Positions 10,281-19,760 of a stretch of DNA of 64,000 bases are shown in pieces; within the stretch, counting starts at the first letter, position 1, and every line of letters starts with the position of its first letter. The translations under genes and the position numbers were made by a program. The notes below the pieces were generated by a model that was not told where the DNA came from, did no database searches, and was given only the letters and a program-made list of their open reading frames with translations. Source of the DNA: Planomonospora sp. ID82291 (lineage in GTDB: Bacteria > Actinomycetota > Actinomycetes > Streptosporangiales > Streptosporangiaceae); the NCBI RefSeq assembly GCF_015711645.1, contig NZ_JABTEX010000001.1, forward strand, positions 1,178,001-1,242,000. Reading direction: 5' to 3'.

Positions 10281-10474
10281 CCGGCGGCGCGGTCGTGGTC
10301 GAGATCCCGGTCGACGTCCGCGATCAGCGCTGAGAGCAGCCGGACCACGTCGTCCGCGGCGGGGACGGGCTCCCTGCGCGAGAGCGCCTGCACCAGGGCC
10401 TCGGTCCCGGCCACGGCCGGGTCACCGTCCGGCCCGTACCGCCGGGCCGGACGCCGTGGATGGACCGCGGTCAA
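10241..10474 (-). CDS. Small RsdA-like anti-sigma factor candidate, no membrane domain
   Basis: The 77-residue product contains [20 protein letters not shown] then [15 protein letters not shown], which resembles the sigma-binding segment of the anti-SigD factor RsdA (LLDALA-RE-DDALAALL-WRDDL in Mycobacterium). RsdA is normally a long membrane protein; here the frame ends soon after the segment with no hydrophobic stretch. The TTG start overlaps the sigma gene stop (TTGA), so translation would be coupled. Codon use is like that of its neighbours. It overlaps the 3' end of the DUF5319 gene by 40 bp on the other strand. The role is inferred from position and a short motif. Confidence 0.5.
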   Translation of the reverse strand: MTAVHPRRPARRYGPDGDPAVAGTEALVQALSRREPVPAADDVVRLLSALIADVDRDLDHDRAAGQRLSSVSITPSA

Positions 10475-11100
10475 GCCGTCGACTCCAGCTCGGCCAGTGC
10501 CCGCAGCCTGGCGAGCGCCCGATGCTGGGCGACGCGAACCGCACCCGGTGACATACCGAGTACATTACCCGTCTCCTCGGCCGACAGGCCCGACACCACC
10601 CTGAGCATCAGCAGCTCGCGCTGGTTGTCCGGAAGGCGGGAGAGCAGTCTGCGCGCGTGCTCGGCCTCGATGTAGCGCACCACGGTCTCCTCCGGCCCCG
10701 GGCCCTCGTCGGGCCCGTCGGGGAGGTCCTGGGTCGGCACGGCCGAGCGCACCGAGCTGCGCAGCGCGTCGGCCACCTTGTGGGAGGCGATGCCGAAGAC
10801 GAAGGACGCGAACGGACGCCCCATGTCCCGGTACCGGGGCAGCGCGGACAGGACGGCGATGCACACTTCCTGGGCCACGTCGTCCGCAATGTGATATTGG
10901 CCGGAAACCCGGCCCAGGCGGGCACGGCAATAGCGCACCACCATCGGGCGCAACTGCGCGAGCAGGGATTCGATCGCACCGCGATCCCCCTGAACGGCGA
11001 GGCTCGTCAGATCCTTGAGGTCGTCTTTGTGGACGACCTCGTCAGACCTCGTCGCAAGCCTTACCCCACTCTTGGCGTCGGCGACGCATCCCTCGGTCAC
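10471..11100 (-). CDS. RNA polymerase sigma factor, SigD/ShbA type (ECF)
   Basis: The 209-residue product has sigma region 2 ([20 protein letters not shown], then [20 protein letters not shown] and [19 protein letters not shown]) and region 4 ([20 protein letters not shown], then [20 protein letters not shown] and [10 protein letters not shown]). It matches the SigD (Mycobacterium) / ShbA (Streptomyces) group, which lies near groESL and guaB. ShbA transcribes the principal sigma gene hrdB in Streptomyces; the same role here is inference. The GTG at 11100 has no clear ribosome binding site and the alternatives are poor, so the start is uncertain. The downstream small anti-sigma candidate overlaps its stop. 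Confidence 0.9.
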   Translation of the reverse strand: MTEGCVADAKSGVRLATRSDEVVHKDDLKDLTSLAVQGDRGAIESLLAQLRPMVVRYCRARLGRVSGQYHIADDVAQEVCIAVLSALPRYRDMGRPFASFVFGIASHKVADALRSSVRSAVPTQDLPDGPDEGPGPEETVVRYIEAEHARRLLSRLPDNQRELLMLRVVSGLSAEETGNVLGMSPGAVRVAQHRALARLRALAELESTA

Positions 11101-11331
11101 GTAGGCATGATGCCCGCACTGATCGGACCTGTCGTCATGGCAAACGGCTACGGATTGGTCACATTGAGACGACGACAGCGAACGGTAATCAACCGGCTAC
11201 ACTGAGATTTTTCGCACCACCGGAAATTTCAGCGGATTGCCGAATATGACTGCCATTCGTTATATAAGCCGCAAGCCGGAACGCCGGTCGCACCGGACGC
11301 TTTGCCGCTCTTTCGGATTTCCCCGAAAAGC

Positions 11332-11366
11332 GTACGGCCCGCACCCGGGGAGGGTGCGGGCCGTAC
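11332..11366. terminator. groEL terminator
   Basis: Perfect 15-bp stem GTACGGCCCGCACCC / GGGTGCGGGCCGTAC with a GGGGA loop lies 17 bp past the groEL stop on the minus strand. It separates groEL from the sigma gene promoter region (11101-11331), which is notably AT-rich for this DNA. Confidence 0.9.
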
Positions 11367-11382
11367 CGGAGCCTGGCGGAGA

Positions 11383-13035
<1,653 letters not shown>

Positions 13036-13097
13036 TCAAAGCCCCGGGCGCAGACTGCGGCCCGGGGCTCGATACGTCATCTCCGGTGAAGCGTGGA

Positions 13098-13409
13098 CTA
13101 CTTCTCGATGATCGCGAGCACGTCACGGGCGGAGAGCACGAGGTACTCCTCGCCGCCGTACTTCACCTCGGTGCCGCCGTACTTGCTGTAGAGAACGATG
13201 TCGCCCTCGCTCACGTCGAGCGGGATGCGCTTGCTGCCCTCGTCGTCCCAGTTGCCCGGACCCACCGCGAGGACCTTGCCCTCCTGCGGCTTCTCCTTGG
13301 CGGTGTCCGGGATGACCAGACCGGAAGCGGTGGTCTGCTCCGCCTCGAGCGGCTGGACCACGATGCGGTCGCCGAGCGGCTTAACGGGAACCTTGGTGGC
13401 GGTCGTCAC
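13098..13409 (-). CDS. groES: Co-chaperonin GroES
   Basis: The 103-residue 10-kDa subunit caps the GroEL ring. It has [20 protein letters not shown], the mobile loop [20 protein letters not shown], and [14 protein letters not shown]-like residues near the end. The GTG at 13409 has GGGGAGG upstream. It is the first gene of the groESL operon, under a sigma-70-type promoter and the CIRCE operator, so HrcA control is expected. Confidence 0.97.
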   Translation of the reverse strand: MTTATKVPVKPLGDRIVVQPLEAEQTTASGLVIPDTAKEKPQEGKVLAVGPGNWDDEGSKRIPLDVSEGDIVLYSKYGGTEVKYGGEEYLVLSARDVLAIIEK

Positions 13410-13498
13410 GTCGGACCTCCCCTTCAGATATGGATGATCTAGAAGAGGCGACCAGCGGTCTGCCGTCGCGGGTGCCAGACCTGACCTCGTCGCATGGA

Positions 13499-13525
13499 TT
13501 GGCACTCTCACGGGGAGAGTGCCAA
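13499..13525. promoter_or_regulatory. CIRCE element (HrcA operator) of groESL
   Basis: TTGGCACTC-N9-GAGTGCCAA is a perfect CIRCE inverted repeat. It lies just downstream of the promoter at 13532-13560 and about 90 bp before the groES start. HrcA repressor binds such sites and releases on heat stress. hrcA itself is outside the window. Confidence 0.97.
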
Positions 13526-13531
13526 TACGGA

Positions 13532-13560
13532 ACAGTATGCAAGGAGGCCTTGACAGTCAA
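13532..13560 (-). promoter_or_regulatory. groESL promoter, sigma-70 (HrdB) type
   Basis: On the minus strand TTGACT, a 17-bp spacer and TACTGT give near-consensus -35 and -10 elements. The expected start of transcription falls at or just before the CIRCE element, so HrcA binding would block initiation or early elongation. Confidence 0.85.
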
Positions 13561-14205
13561 CACGAACCGCCCTGTCTGCGCTTCGGGCGAACGCGATCCC
13601 CTTCCGCCGCACCCGCCCCCCTGCGTCCGGCGCCGCCGTCCCGTCCGGCCCGGCCCCTCCCCGGACCGCGGGCGGCCCCTCCCCCCGACCGGGCACCGCA
13701 CCGCACCGCCCCCCGGACGGTCCCCGGATGAGAACACGAAGGGGAAACGCCCCCGTCCGCCGCCGCAATCACCGGACCGCCGGTTCACCCATATGAAACA
13801 CACACGAACATCGGTCATCAATTCATGTACGGGCTCACACGGTTTTCACCGCGACCGCCGGCCTCGGACCGCACGGCCCCCGCATTCTTCTTCGGAACGG
13901 CAAAGAGTCGGCAATGCGAAACGGCCCCGGAGTCGCCGGGGCCCTCCCGCACGAATTCCGGGAGCGCCGCGGGGAGACCGGCCGTCCGCGAGACGGGACG
14001 GCGGCGCCCGGTCCGCGCGAGAGCACCGGGGCCGCCCTCGTTCCGACCCGACTTGCGTCCCCAAAAAGACAGACATATCCGCATCATGAAATCCGCCGCC
14101 ACCCCTGACCGCGCCGCCCGGATCGGGGGAACATACGGGGAGACGGCCTGGCACCGACGGGAATGTGACCTGATGACCACGAACGGTAACGGGGAAGGCG
14201 CTACG
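13561..14205. other. Gene-free region between groES promoter and Uma2 gene
   Basis: No supportable gene was found in these 645 bp. Low-complexity Pro/Arg-coding frames occur but have no ribosome binding site or family similarity. Two AT-richer patches (around 13780-13850 and 14060-14100) stand out from the GC-rich background. One short hairpin lies at 13923-13943: GGCCCCGG / CCGGGGCC. The promoter of the Uma2 gene probably lies at the right end. Confidence 0.6.
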
Positions 14206-14853
14206 GTGAACGACATGACCAGCACGATGAGCGAAGAGGACGTCACGGAACACGAGGATCGTGACCCGCTCGCCGACTGGCCCTCCCCTCCGCCCGGCGG
14301 GTGGACGGCCGACGATCTGGACCGGCTCCCCCAGGACGGCCCCAACGGCGAGCCGGACTTCTTCAAGCGCATCGAACTCCTCGACGGAGCACTCATCTTC
14401 ATGTCCCCCCAGAAGCGCTTCCACGAGTACGTCCTGTACGGGCTCCGGACCAGCTTGAACTCCCAGGTCCCCGATCACCTCAAAGCGGTGATGCAGATGG
14501 ACGTGGTCCTCGGCCCGAGACAACGCCCCTGCCCGGACGTGCTGGTCGTCGACAGGAGCGCGGCGAAGGACCGATCCCGTACCGCGTACACACCCGCGGA
14601 GGTGAAGCTCGTGATCGAGGTCGTCTCACCCGAGTCCGAGTTCCGCGATCACGAGGTCAAGCCCGCGCGGTACGCCGCAGCAGGCATCCCGCACTTCTGG
14701 CTGGTGGAGAACCACGCGGACGAGCCCGTGGTCCACGTCTACCAACTCGATCCGGTCACCCGTTCCTATGTCGTCACCGGCATCCACCACGGCCGACTCA
14801 AGCTCGCCGACCCTTTCCCCCTCGACATCGACCTCGCCGAACTGCCCGACTGA
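14206..14853 (+). CDS. Uma2-family (DUF820) restriction-endonuclease-fold protein
   Basis: The 215-residue product belongs to the Uma2/DUF820 group of PD-(D/E)XK nuclease-fold proteins, abundant in actinobacteria and cyanobacteria. Visible marks are FKRIELLDGALIFMSPQ, the core DVLVVDRS with the first Asp, the EVKLVIEVVSPESEFRDHE strand with the E-x-V signature, and ARYAAAGIPHFWLVE. The real substrate of this family is not established. I chose the GTG at 14206 with GGGGAAGG upstream; an in-frame ATG at 14173 is possible. It stands alone, and its base composition is a little less GC-rich than its neighbours, as is usual for this mobile-like family. Confidence 0.85.
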   Translation: MNDMTSTMSEEDVTEHEDRDPLADWPSPPPGGWTADDLDRLPQDGPNGEPDFFKRIELLDGALIFMSPQKRFHEYVLYGLRTSLNSQVPDHLKAVMQMDVVLGPRQRPCPDVLVVDRSAAKDRSRTAYTPAEVKLVIEVVSPESEFRDHEVKPARYAAAGIPHFWLVENHADEPVVHVYQLDPVTRSYVVTGIHHGRLKLADPFPLDIDLAELPD

Positions 14854-14895
14854 GCGGAAGCCCGGTGATCCCACCAGGGGGTAACGTCGGGCGGC

Positions 14896-16062
14896 GTGGA
14901 CCTTGACGCATTCCGCGGGCTGCTGACGCCGCGCGGCCAGGAGGCCCTGGGGGCCGCGGCCGAGCTCGCCGGGGACGACCCCGTGGCGGCCGTGACCCGG
15001 CTCAGGAAGACCTACGACGCCGACCTCACCTCGGCCGCGCTCGGCCAGGCGGTGCTCAGGCGGCGGGCGCGGGAGAAGTTCGGCGCCGACGCCGACCTGA
15101 TGTACTTCACCCCCCACGGCCTGGAGCAGGCCACCCGCCGCGAGGTCGCCGACCACCGCGCCCGGCGCATCCCCGCGGGCTCCCGGGTCGCCGACGTCTG
15201 CTGCGGCATCGGCGGCGACCTGCTCGCCCTGGCCCGGGCCGGCTGCACGGTGGAGGCGGTGGACGCCGACCCGCTCACCGCCGCCGTCGCCCGGGCCAAC
15301 GCCGACGCCCTGGGATTCGGCGAGCGCGTCACGGTCCGCGCGGCCGACGCCGGCACGGTCGACCCGGCCGCCTTCGACGTGCTGTTCGCCGATCCCGCCC
15401 GCCGTACGGTGCGCGGCAGGACCTTCGACCCGCTGGCCTACTCCCCGGCCTGGCCCGAGGTGCTGGCGATGGTCGCCGCGGCGCGGGCGGCCTGCCTGAA
15501 GGTCGCCCCCGGCATCCCGTACGAGTTCATCCCCGCCGGGACCGAGGCCGAGTGGGTCTCCCACCGGGGCGAGGTCAAGGAGGCGGTGATCTGGGCGGGC
15601 GCGCCGGCCGGCCGGGTGGAGCGGCGGGCCACGATGCTGCCGTCCGGCCTGACGCTGACGCCCGACCCCGGCCTCGGCCCGGCGGAGGTCGGCCCCATCG
15701 GCCGCTACGTCTACGAGCCGGACGGCGCGGCGATCCGCTCCCACCTCGTCGCCGAGGTCGCCGCGCTGGTCGGCGGGCGCCTGATCGACCCGCACATCGC
15801 CTACATCACCTCCGACGTCCCCGTGGAGACCCCGTGGGCGTCCCGTTACGAGGTGCACGAGGTGCTGCCGTTCTCGCTCAAGCGGCTGCGGGCGGCGCTC
15901 CGGGAGCGCGGGGTCGGGAACGTGACGATCAAGAAACGCGGATCCGCGGTCGACGTCGAGCGGCTCCGGAAAGACCTCCGCCTTTCCGGAAAGAAATTCA
16001 CAACGGTCATTCTCACCCGAGTCATCGACAGACCTTTTGTCCTCGTATGCGACCCGTGCTGA
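14896..16062 (+). CDS. SAM-dependent methyltransferase with THUMP-like C-terminal domain
   Basis: The 388-residue protein has a Rossmann methyltransferase core: motif I VADVCCGIGGDLLALARAG near residues 98-116, an acidic strand VEAVDAD, and a DPAR motif (VLFADPARRT) typical of RNA and rRNA base methyltransferases. The C-terminal part (ERGVGNVTIKKRGSAVDVER) matches the THUMP-like domain attached to this actinobacterial family. The target is probably a structured RNA; this is inference. The GTG start lies 43 bp after the Uma2 gene stop. It ends in a markedly AT-richer stretch. Confidence 0.82.
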   Translation: MDLDAFRGLLTPRGQEALGAAAELAGDDPVAAVTRLRKTYDADLTSAALGQAVLRRRAREKFGADADLMYFTPHGLEQATRREVADHRARRIPAGSRVADVCCGIGGDLLALARAGCTVEAVDADPLTAAVARANADALGFGERVTVRAADAGTVDPAAFDVLFADPARRTVRGRTFDPLAYSPAWPEVLAMVAAARAACLKVAPGIPYEFIPAGTEAEWVSHRGEVKEAVIWAGAPAGRVERRATMLPSGLTLTPDPGLGPAEVGPIGRYVYEPDGAAIRSHLVAEVAALVGGRLIDPHIAYITSDVPVETPWASRYEVHEVLPFSLKRLRAALRERGVGNVTIKKRGSAVDVERLRKDLRLSGKKFTTVILTRVIDRPFVLVCDPC

Positions 16063-16253
16063 TCGACCCGGAACCGTAAATCCGGGAAATCCGTCGACAA
16101 TCGCTACCTTTTAAATCCGGATTCGAAAAACCTTGATCCAGACGCTATCGTTGCGCCCCGGGAGTCGTTCCCGTCAGCGGTTCGACCGCGTTCAACAACA
16201 GCCGGACCAATCCCACCGCGCGGCTGACCGTCGGCGAGTGAAGGAGCTTTTCG

Positions 16254-17876
16254 GTGGATCACTCCAATCAGACCCTGCTGCAGGCCGGCGGCCAGACCGC
16301 CATCTCCGACCGGATGCGGGAGCTCCTCGCCCGCGCCGCGCAGGACCACGTCTACGAGCAGCGCACGCAGGGCGCGGTGCTGGACGAGATCCGCCAGCGG
16401 CTCGAAGGCATGGAGTGGCTGCTGCGCGAGGTCAGGGAACGCGAGCTCGGCGGGCTGAACGGCACGCTGGAGTCCGTCCACGGCCGCCTGGACGACATCG
16501 CCATCCGGCCTCCGACCTGGGCGGAGAGCCTCGCCCAGCACGTCGAGGCGGTCCGCGACCACGTCGACGCCGTCGGCGAGCACGTCGGTTCGGTGCGCCA
16601 GCGGGTCGACTCCGTGGGCCAGCGCATCGACACCGTCGGGGACCGGGTCACCCCCATCGGCGAGCTGCCGAGCCTCTGGGCCGACCTCGGCACCGTCGGC
16701 GAGAACGTGGACGAGGCGCTCACCCGCCTCCAGGCGGTCCTCGACGGCACCCGGGGCGTCGGCGACCGGATGGACGAGTTCGCCCGGCGCCTCGGCCAGT
16801 TCCAGGAGGGCATGGAGGCCGCGGCCGGCCGGTTCACCCGCCTGGACAAGGCGCTCACCGAGCTCTCCCAGCGCACCGAGCGCGTGGAGACCGGCCTGGT
16901 CGAGCTCACGGCGGGGGTGCGGGAGTCCGTGGACACCGGCGTCGGCCGTCTGCTCGACGCGATCGGCCAGGTGGGCGGGAAGGTCGAGCAGGCGGCGGTC
17001 CGGGTGGACGACCGGATGGACGGCGCCGAGAGCCGCATCGACCGGGTCGACGCCCGCCTGGCCTCGGTGGACGGCCGCCTGGAGACCGCCGACGACCGCC
17101 TGGCCGGGATCGGCGACCACCTGGTGACGGTGGACGGCCGCCTGGTCTCCCTCGACGGGCACCTGGCCTCGGTGAACGGACACCTGGCCTCGGTCGACGG
17201 ACATCTGGAGACCGCCGACGACCGCCTGGCCGACATCGACGGCCGGGTGAGCGGCGTCGAGACCCGCCTGGGCGGCGTGGACACCCGCGTCGCCGCGGTG
17301 GACACCCGCCTCGCCTCGGTGGAGACCCGGGTCGGCTCGGTGGACACGCGCATCGGCTCGGTGGACACCCGGATCGGCGAGATCGGCGCCCGGCACGACG
17401 GCCGCCTGGACACCCTGGACGAGCGCCTCGACGACATCGAGGGCCGCGTCACGAGCCGGATCGACGTCGTCGACTCCCGCCTGTGCGCGCTGGACAGCCG
17501 CGCGGAGAAGGCCGGCGAGCAGCTGGAGGCCGTCGACGACCGCGTCGAGGCCGTCAACCAGCGGGTCGGCCAACTGCCCGCCGTCCTCAACCTCGGCGAG
17601 ATCCACAAGCGCGTCGGCGAACTCGTCTCCGCCCAGGCCGACGGGCAGGAGCAGCGCTTCGACACCCTGGACGAGCGCCTCGCCCGGGCCGAGGCCGCCC
17701 TCGCCCCGCTGGCCGACATGCTCCGCGCCCAGCCGGACCGCGAGCAGCTCGCCGAGGCCCTCGGCGAGATCGTGGACCCCGTCCGCACCGACCTCACCCG
17801 CCGCCTCGGCGCGCTGGAGGAGACCATGCTCGCCCTGGCCGAGGCGCTCCTGCGGCCCACCCGCACGAAGGACTGA
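16254..17876 (+). CDS. Long heptad-repeat coiled-coil protein
   Basis: The 540-residue protein has no enzymatic motif. From about residue 90 to 460 it is built of strict 7-residue units such as VDGRLASVDGHLETADDRL and VDTRVAAVDTRLASVETRV, with V/I/L at a and d positions, as a continuous parallel coiled coil broken only by Gly/Pro near 125-140. The DNA repeats accordingly with a 21-bp period at 17030-17400. Residues 1-90 and the last 80 are non-repetitive and may be binding ends. There is no signal peptide or membrane segment, so it is cytoplasmic. The GTG start has AAGGAG upstream. Similar proteins in actinomycetes are annotated as apolipoprotein-like or hypothetical; a scaffold or cytoskeletal role is a guess. 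Confidence 0.8.
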   Translation: MDHSNQTLLQAGGQTAISDRMRELLARAAQDHVYEQRTQGAVLDEIRQRLEGMEWLLREVRERELGGLNGTLESVHGRLDDIAIRPPTWAESLAQHVEAVRDHVDAVGEHVGSVRQRVDSVGQRIDTVGDRVTPIGELPSLWADLGTVGENVDEALTRLQAVLDGTRGVGDRMDEFARRLGQFQEGMEAAAGRFTRLDKALTELSQRTERVETGLVELTAGVRESVDTGVGRLLDAIGQVGGKVEQAAVRVDDRMDGAESRIDRVDARLASVDGRLETADDRLAGIGDHLVTVDGRLVSLDGHLASVNGHLASVDGHLETADDRLADIDGRVSGVETRLGGVDTRVAAVDTRLASVETRVGSVDTRIGSVDTRIGEIGARHDGRLDTLDERLDDIEGRVTSRIDVVDSRLCALDSRAEKAGEQLEAVDDRVEAVNQRVGQLPAVLNLGEIHKRVGELVSAQADGQEQRFDTLDERLARAEAALAPLADMLRAQPDREQLAEALGEIVDPVRTDLTRRLGALEETMLALAEALLRPTRTKD

Positions 17877-17895
17877 CGTCCGCGCACGGCCCTCC

Positions 17896-17929
17896 GGGCC
17901 CCGGTCCTCGCGTCGGAGGGCCGGGGCCC
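17896..17929. terminator. Terminator hairpin after coiled-coil gene
   Basis: GGGCCCCGG / CCGGGGCCC, a perfect 9-bp stem with internal GGAGGG/CCTCCG pairing possible, followed by TT. It lies 20 bp past the coiled-coil gene stop and faces the convergent MarR gene. Confidence 0.65.
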
Positions 17930-18022
17930 TTCCGCTGCGGAGAACCCGCGCAGACACGGAAACCGCGCGGACGCGAGGGCCTTCGGAGGCGGCCTCCGTC
18001 GGAGGAAGGGCGCGGCCCGCCG

Positions 18023-18529
18023 TCAGAAGGCGCAGGACCCCTCGTCGGACGCGGCCTCGGGGCAGACGTTCTCCCGCACCACGCCCAGCAGCGAGAGCAG
18101 CGTCCCGACCTGCTCGGAGGAGAGCCCGCGGGTCATCCGCCGGTGGAGCTCCGTCGCCACCCGCTCCACCTCGGGGCGGAGGGCGTCGCCGGCCGGCGTC
18201 GTGCTGACGATGCTGATGCGCCGGTTGGCGGGGGACGGACTCCGGCTGACGAACCCGCTCCGCTCCAGGCGCTGCAGCATCTTGGTCATCGTGGACACGT
18301 CGATGCCGAGGATCCTCGCCAGCGCGTTCTGCGACTGCGGCCCGTTCTCCCACAGGGCGCTCAGCGCGCGGTCCTGTCCCGGATACAGGTCGATCTCCGC
18401 CAGCAGCCCGGCGAGCAGCACCCGGTGGCCCCGCGCCGTCTGGGCCATCAGGCAGCTCAGCCCGTCCGGGTCCTCCGGGCCGCACACCGTCGGGTAGGTC
18501 GTCTCCTCCACCGTCATCGGCTCCGCCAT
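18023..18529 (-). CDS. MarR-family transcriptional regulator
   Basis: The 168-residue product has the MarR winged helix: QDRALSALWENGPQSQNALA, ILGIDVSTMTKMLQRLERSG and the wing FVSRSPSPANRRISIVSTT. MarR proteins bind palindromes as dimers and are released by small ligands or thiol oxidation. Two cysteines lie near the N-terminus (VCGPEDPDGLSC) and two near the C-terminus (NVCPEA, GSCAF), which could make it redox-sensitive. GGAGG sits 6 bp before the ATG at 18529. It is divergent from an Old-Yellow-Enzyme gene with an operator between, so it very likely controls that gene and itself. Confidence 0.92.
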   Translation of the reverse strand: MAEPMTVEETTYPTVCGPEDPDGLSCLMAQTARGHRVLLAGLLAEIDLYPGQDRALSALWENGPQSQNALARILGIDVSTMTKMLQRLERSGFVSRSPSPANRRISIVSTTPAGDALRPEVERVATELHRRMTRGLSSEQVGTLLSLLGVVRENVCPEAASDEGSCAF

Positions 18530-18569
18530 GTCAGGCCTCCCTTTCCCGGCACAGCCTACCGCTTGCATA

Positions 18570-18609
18570 TTGGCCGACCAAGTTGTAGAACTAATCCTTG
18601 GTCGGCCAA
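18570..18609. promoter_or_regulatory. MarR operator between regulator and OYE gene
   Basis: TTGGCCGACCAAG and CTTGGTCGGCCAA form a perfect 13-bp inverted repeat separated by 14 bp. Each arm is itself an imperfect dyad (TTGGccgaCCAAG), so each may bind one MarR dimer. A third partial copy, CCAAGTTGGTCGCCCAAG, follows at 18606-18623. The sites fill the 106-bp gap between the divergent genes. Confidence 0.8.
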
Positions 18610-18635
18610 GTTGGTCGCCCAAGAAAGGAAGAGCC

Positions 18636-19712
18636 ATGCCGTTCAACGCCTTCGAACTCGGCCGCCTCCGGCTTCCCAGCCGCCTGGTGATGGCCCCCAT
18701 GACCCGGTCCCGGGCCTACGTGGACGGAATCCCCTCCTCCCTCACCGCCCTCTACTACGCCCAGCGCGCCTCGGCCGGTCTGATCGTCACCGAGGGCATC
18801 CAGCCGAGCCCGGCGGGCAAGGGCTACATGGACACGCCGGGACTGCACACCGACGAGCAGGTCGCGGGCTGGCGCGAGGTGACCGACGCCGTCCACGCGG
18901 CGGGCGGCCGGATCTTCGCCCAGATCATGCACGCCGGCCGGATCGGCCACCCCGACAACACCGGCGCGCTTCCCGTCGCGCCCTCCGCCGTGCCGGCCGC
19001 GGAGCAGATCTTCACTCCGAACGGCATGCAGGACCTCCCCGTCCCGGTGGCGCTGACCACCGCCGAGGCCGAGGCGACCGTGCAGGACTTCGCGGACGCC
19101 GCCCGGCGGGCCGTGGAGGCCGGTTTCGACGGGGTCGAGCTGCACGGCGCCAACGGCTACCTCATCCACCAGTTCCTGTCGCAGAACGCCAACCTGCGCG
19201 ACGACCGCTTCGGCGGGTCCGTCGAGGGCAGGATCCGGTTCGCCGTGGAGACCGCCCGGGCGGTCGTGGAGGCGATCGGCGCGGACCGCGTCGGCTTCCG
19301 CATCTCCCCCGCCACCGGGGTCCAGGGCCTCGTGGAGGACGACGCCTCCGTGGTCTATCCGGCGCTGCTGTCCGCCCTGGCCGAGCTCGACCTCGTCTAC
19401 CTGCACCACCTGGCGGGCGGCTCCGAGGAGCTCGACCGGCGGATCCGCGACCTGTGGCCGAACGCGCTCATCGTCAACGACCCGTCGGCCGCCCATCCGG
19501 CCGAGGCCGCGGACCGGTGGCTGAGCCGGGGCGCGGACCTGGTGGCACTGGGCAAGTACTTCCTGTCCAACCCCGACCTGCCGCTCCGCCTGCGCCTGGG
19601 CGCGCCGCTCAACGAGCCCGACTTCGGCACGGCCTTCGGCGGCGACCACCGCGGGTACACCGACTACCCGGCGCTCTCCCTCCACCCGGTCGGCGAGCCC
19701 GCCCTCGGCTGA
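18636..19712 (+). CDS. Old Yellow Enzyme-type alkene reductase
   Basis: The 358-residue FMN enzyme reduces activated C=C bonds with NAD(P)H. Marks in order: MPFNAFELGRLRLPSRLVMA, PMTRSRA (FMN phosphate side), QIMHAGRIGHP, the substrate-binding HGANGYLIHQFL, NLRDDRFGGSVEGRIRF and GKYFLSNPDLP. It has the length and motifs of the classical plant/yeast/bacterial OYE class (NemA-like). AAAGGAAGAG precedes the ATG. The divergent MarR gene and operator suggest induction by reactive electrophiles or quinones, as in NemR-NemA systems; this is inference. Confidence 0.94.
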   Translation: MPFNAFELGRLRLPSRLVMAPMTRSRAYVDGIPSSLTALYYAQRASAGLIVTEGIQPSPAGKGYMDTPGLHTDEQVAGWREVTDAVHAAGGRIFAQIMHAGRIGHPDNTGALPVAPSAVPAAEQIFTPNGMQDLPVPVALTTAEAEATVQDFADAARRAVEAGFDGVELHGANGYLIHQFLSQNANLRDDRFGGSVEGRIRFAVETARAVVEAIGADRVGFRISPATGVQGLVEDDASVVYPALLSALAELDLVYLHHLAGGSEELDRRIRDLWPNALIVNDPSAAHPAEAADRWLSRGADLVALGKYFLSNPDLPLRLRLGAPLNEPDFGTAFGGDHRGYTDYPALSLHPVGEPALG

Positions 19713-19723
19713 GCGCGGGCGGC

Positions 19724-19753
19724 GCCCCCCGGACCGCGGTCCCGTCCGGGGGC
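19724..19753. terminator. Convergent terminator, OYE gene / tsaD
   Basis: GCCCCCCGGAC / GTCCGGGGGC forms a 10-bp stem with a 9-nt loop between the two convergent stops (19712 and 19761). Confidence 0.75.
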
Positions 19754-19760
19754 GGGCTGC

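Noticed and set aside
13825-14205. N-terminal extension of the Uma2 gene
   Set aside because: The frame is open, but it has no family similarity and the GTG at 14206 has a good ribosome binding site.
16104-18485. 793-codon minus-strand frame opposite the coiled-coil gene
   Set aside because: The apparent repeats mirror the heptad repeats on the coding strand; the plus-strand frame has the RBS and correct codon bias.
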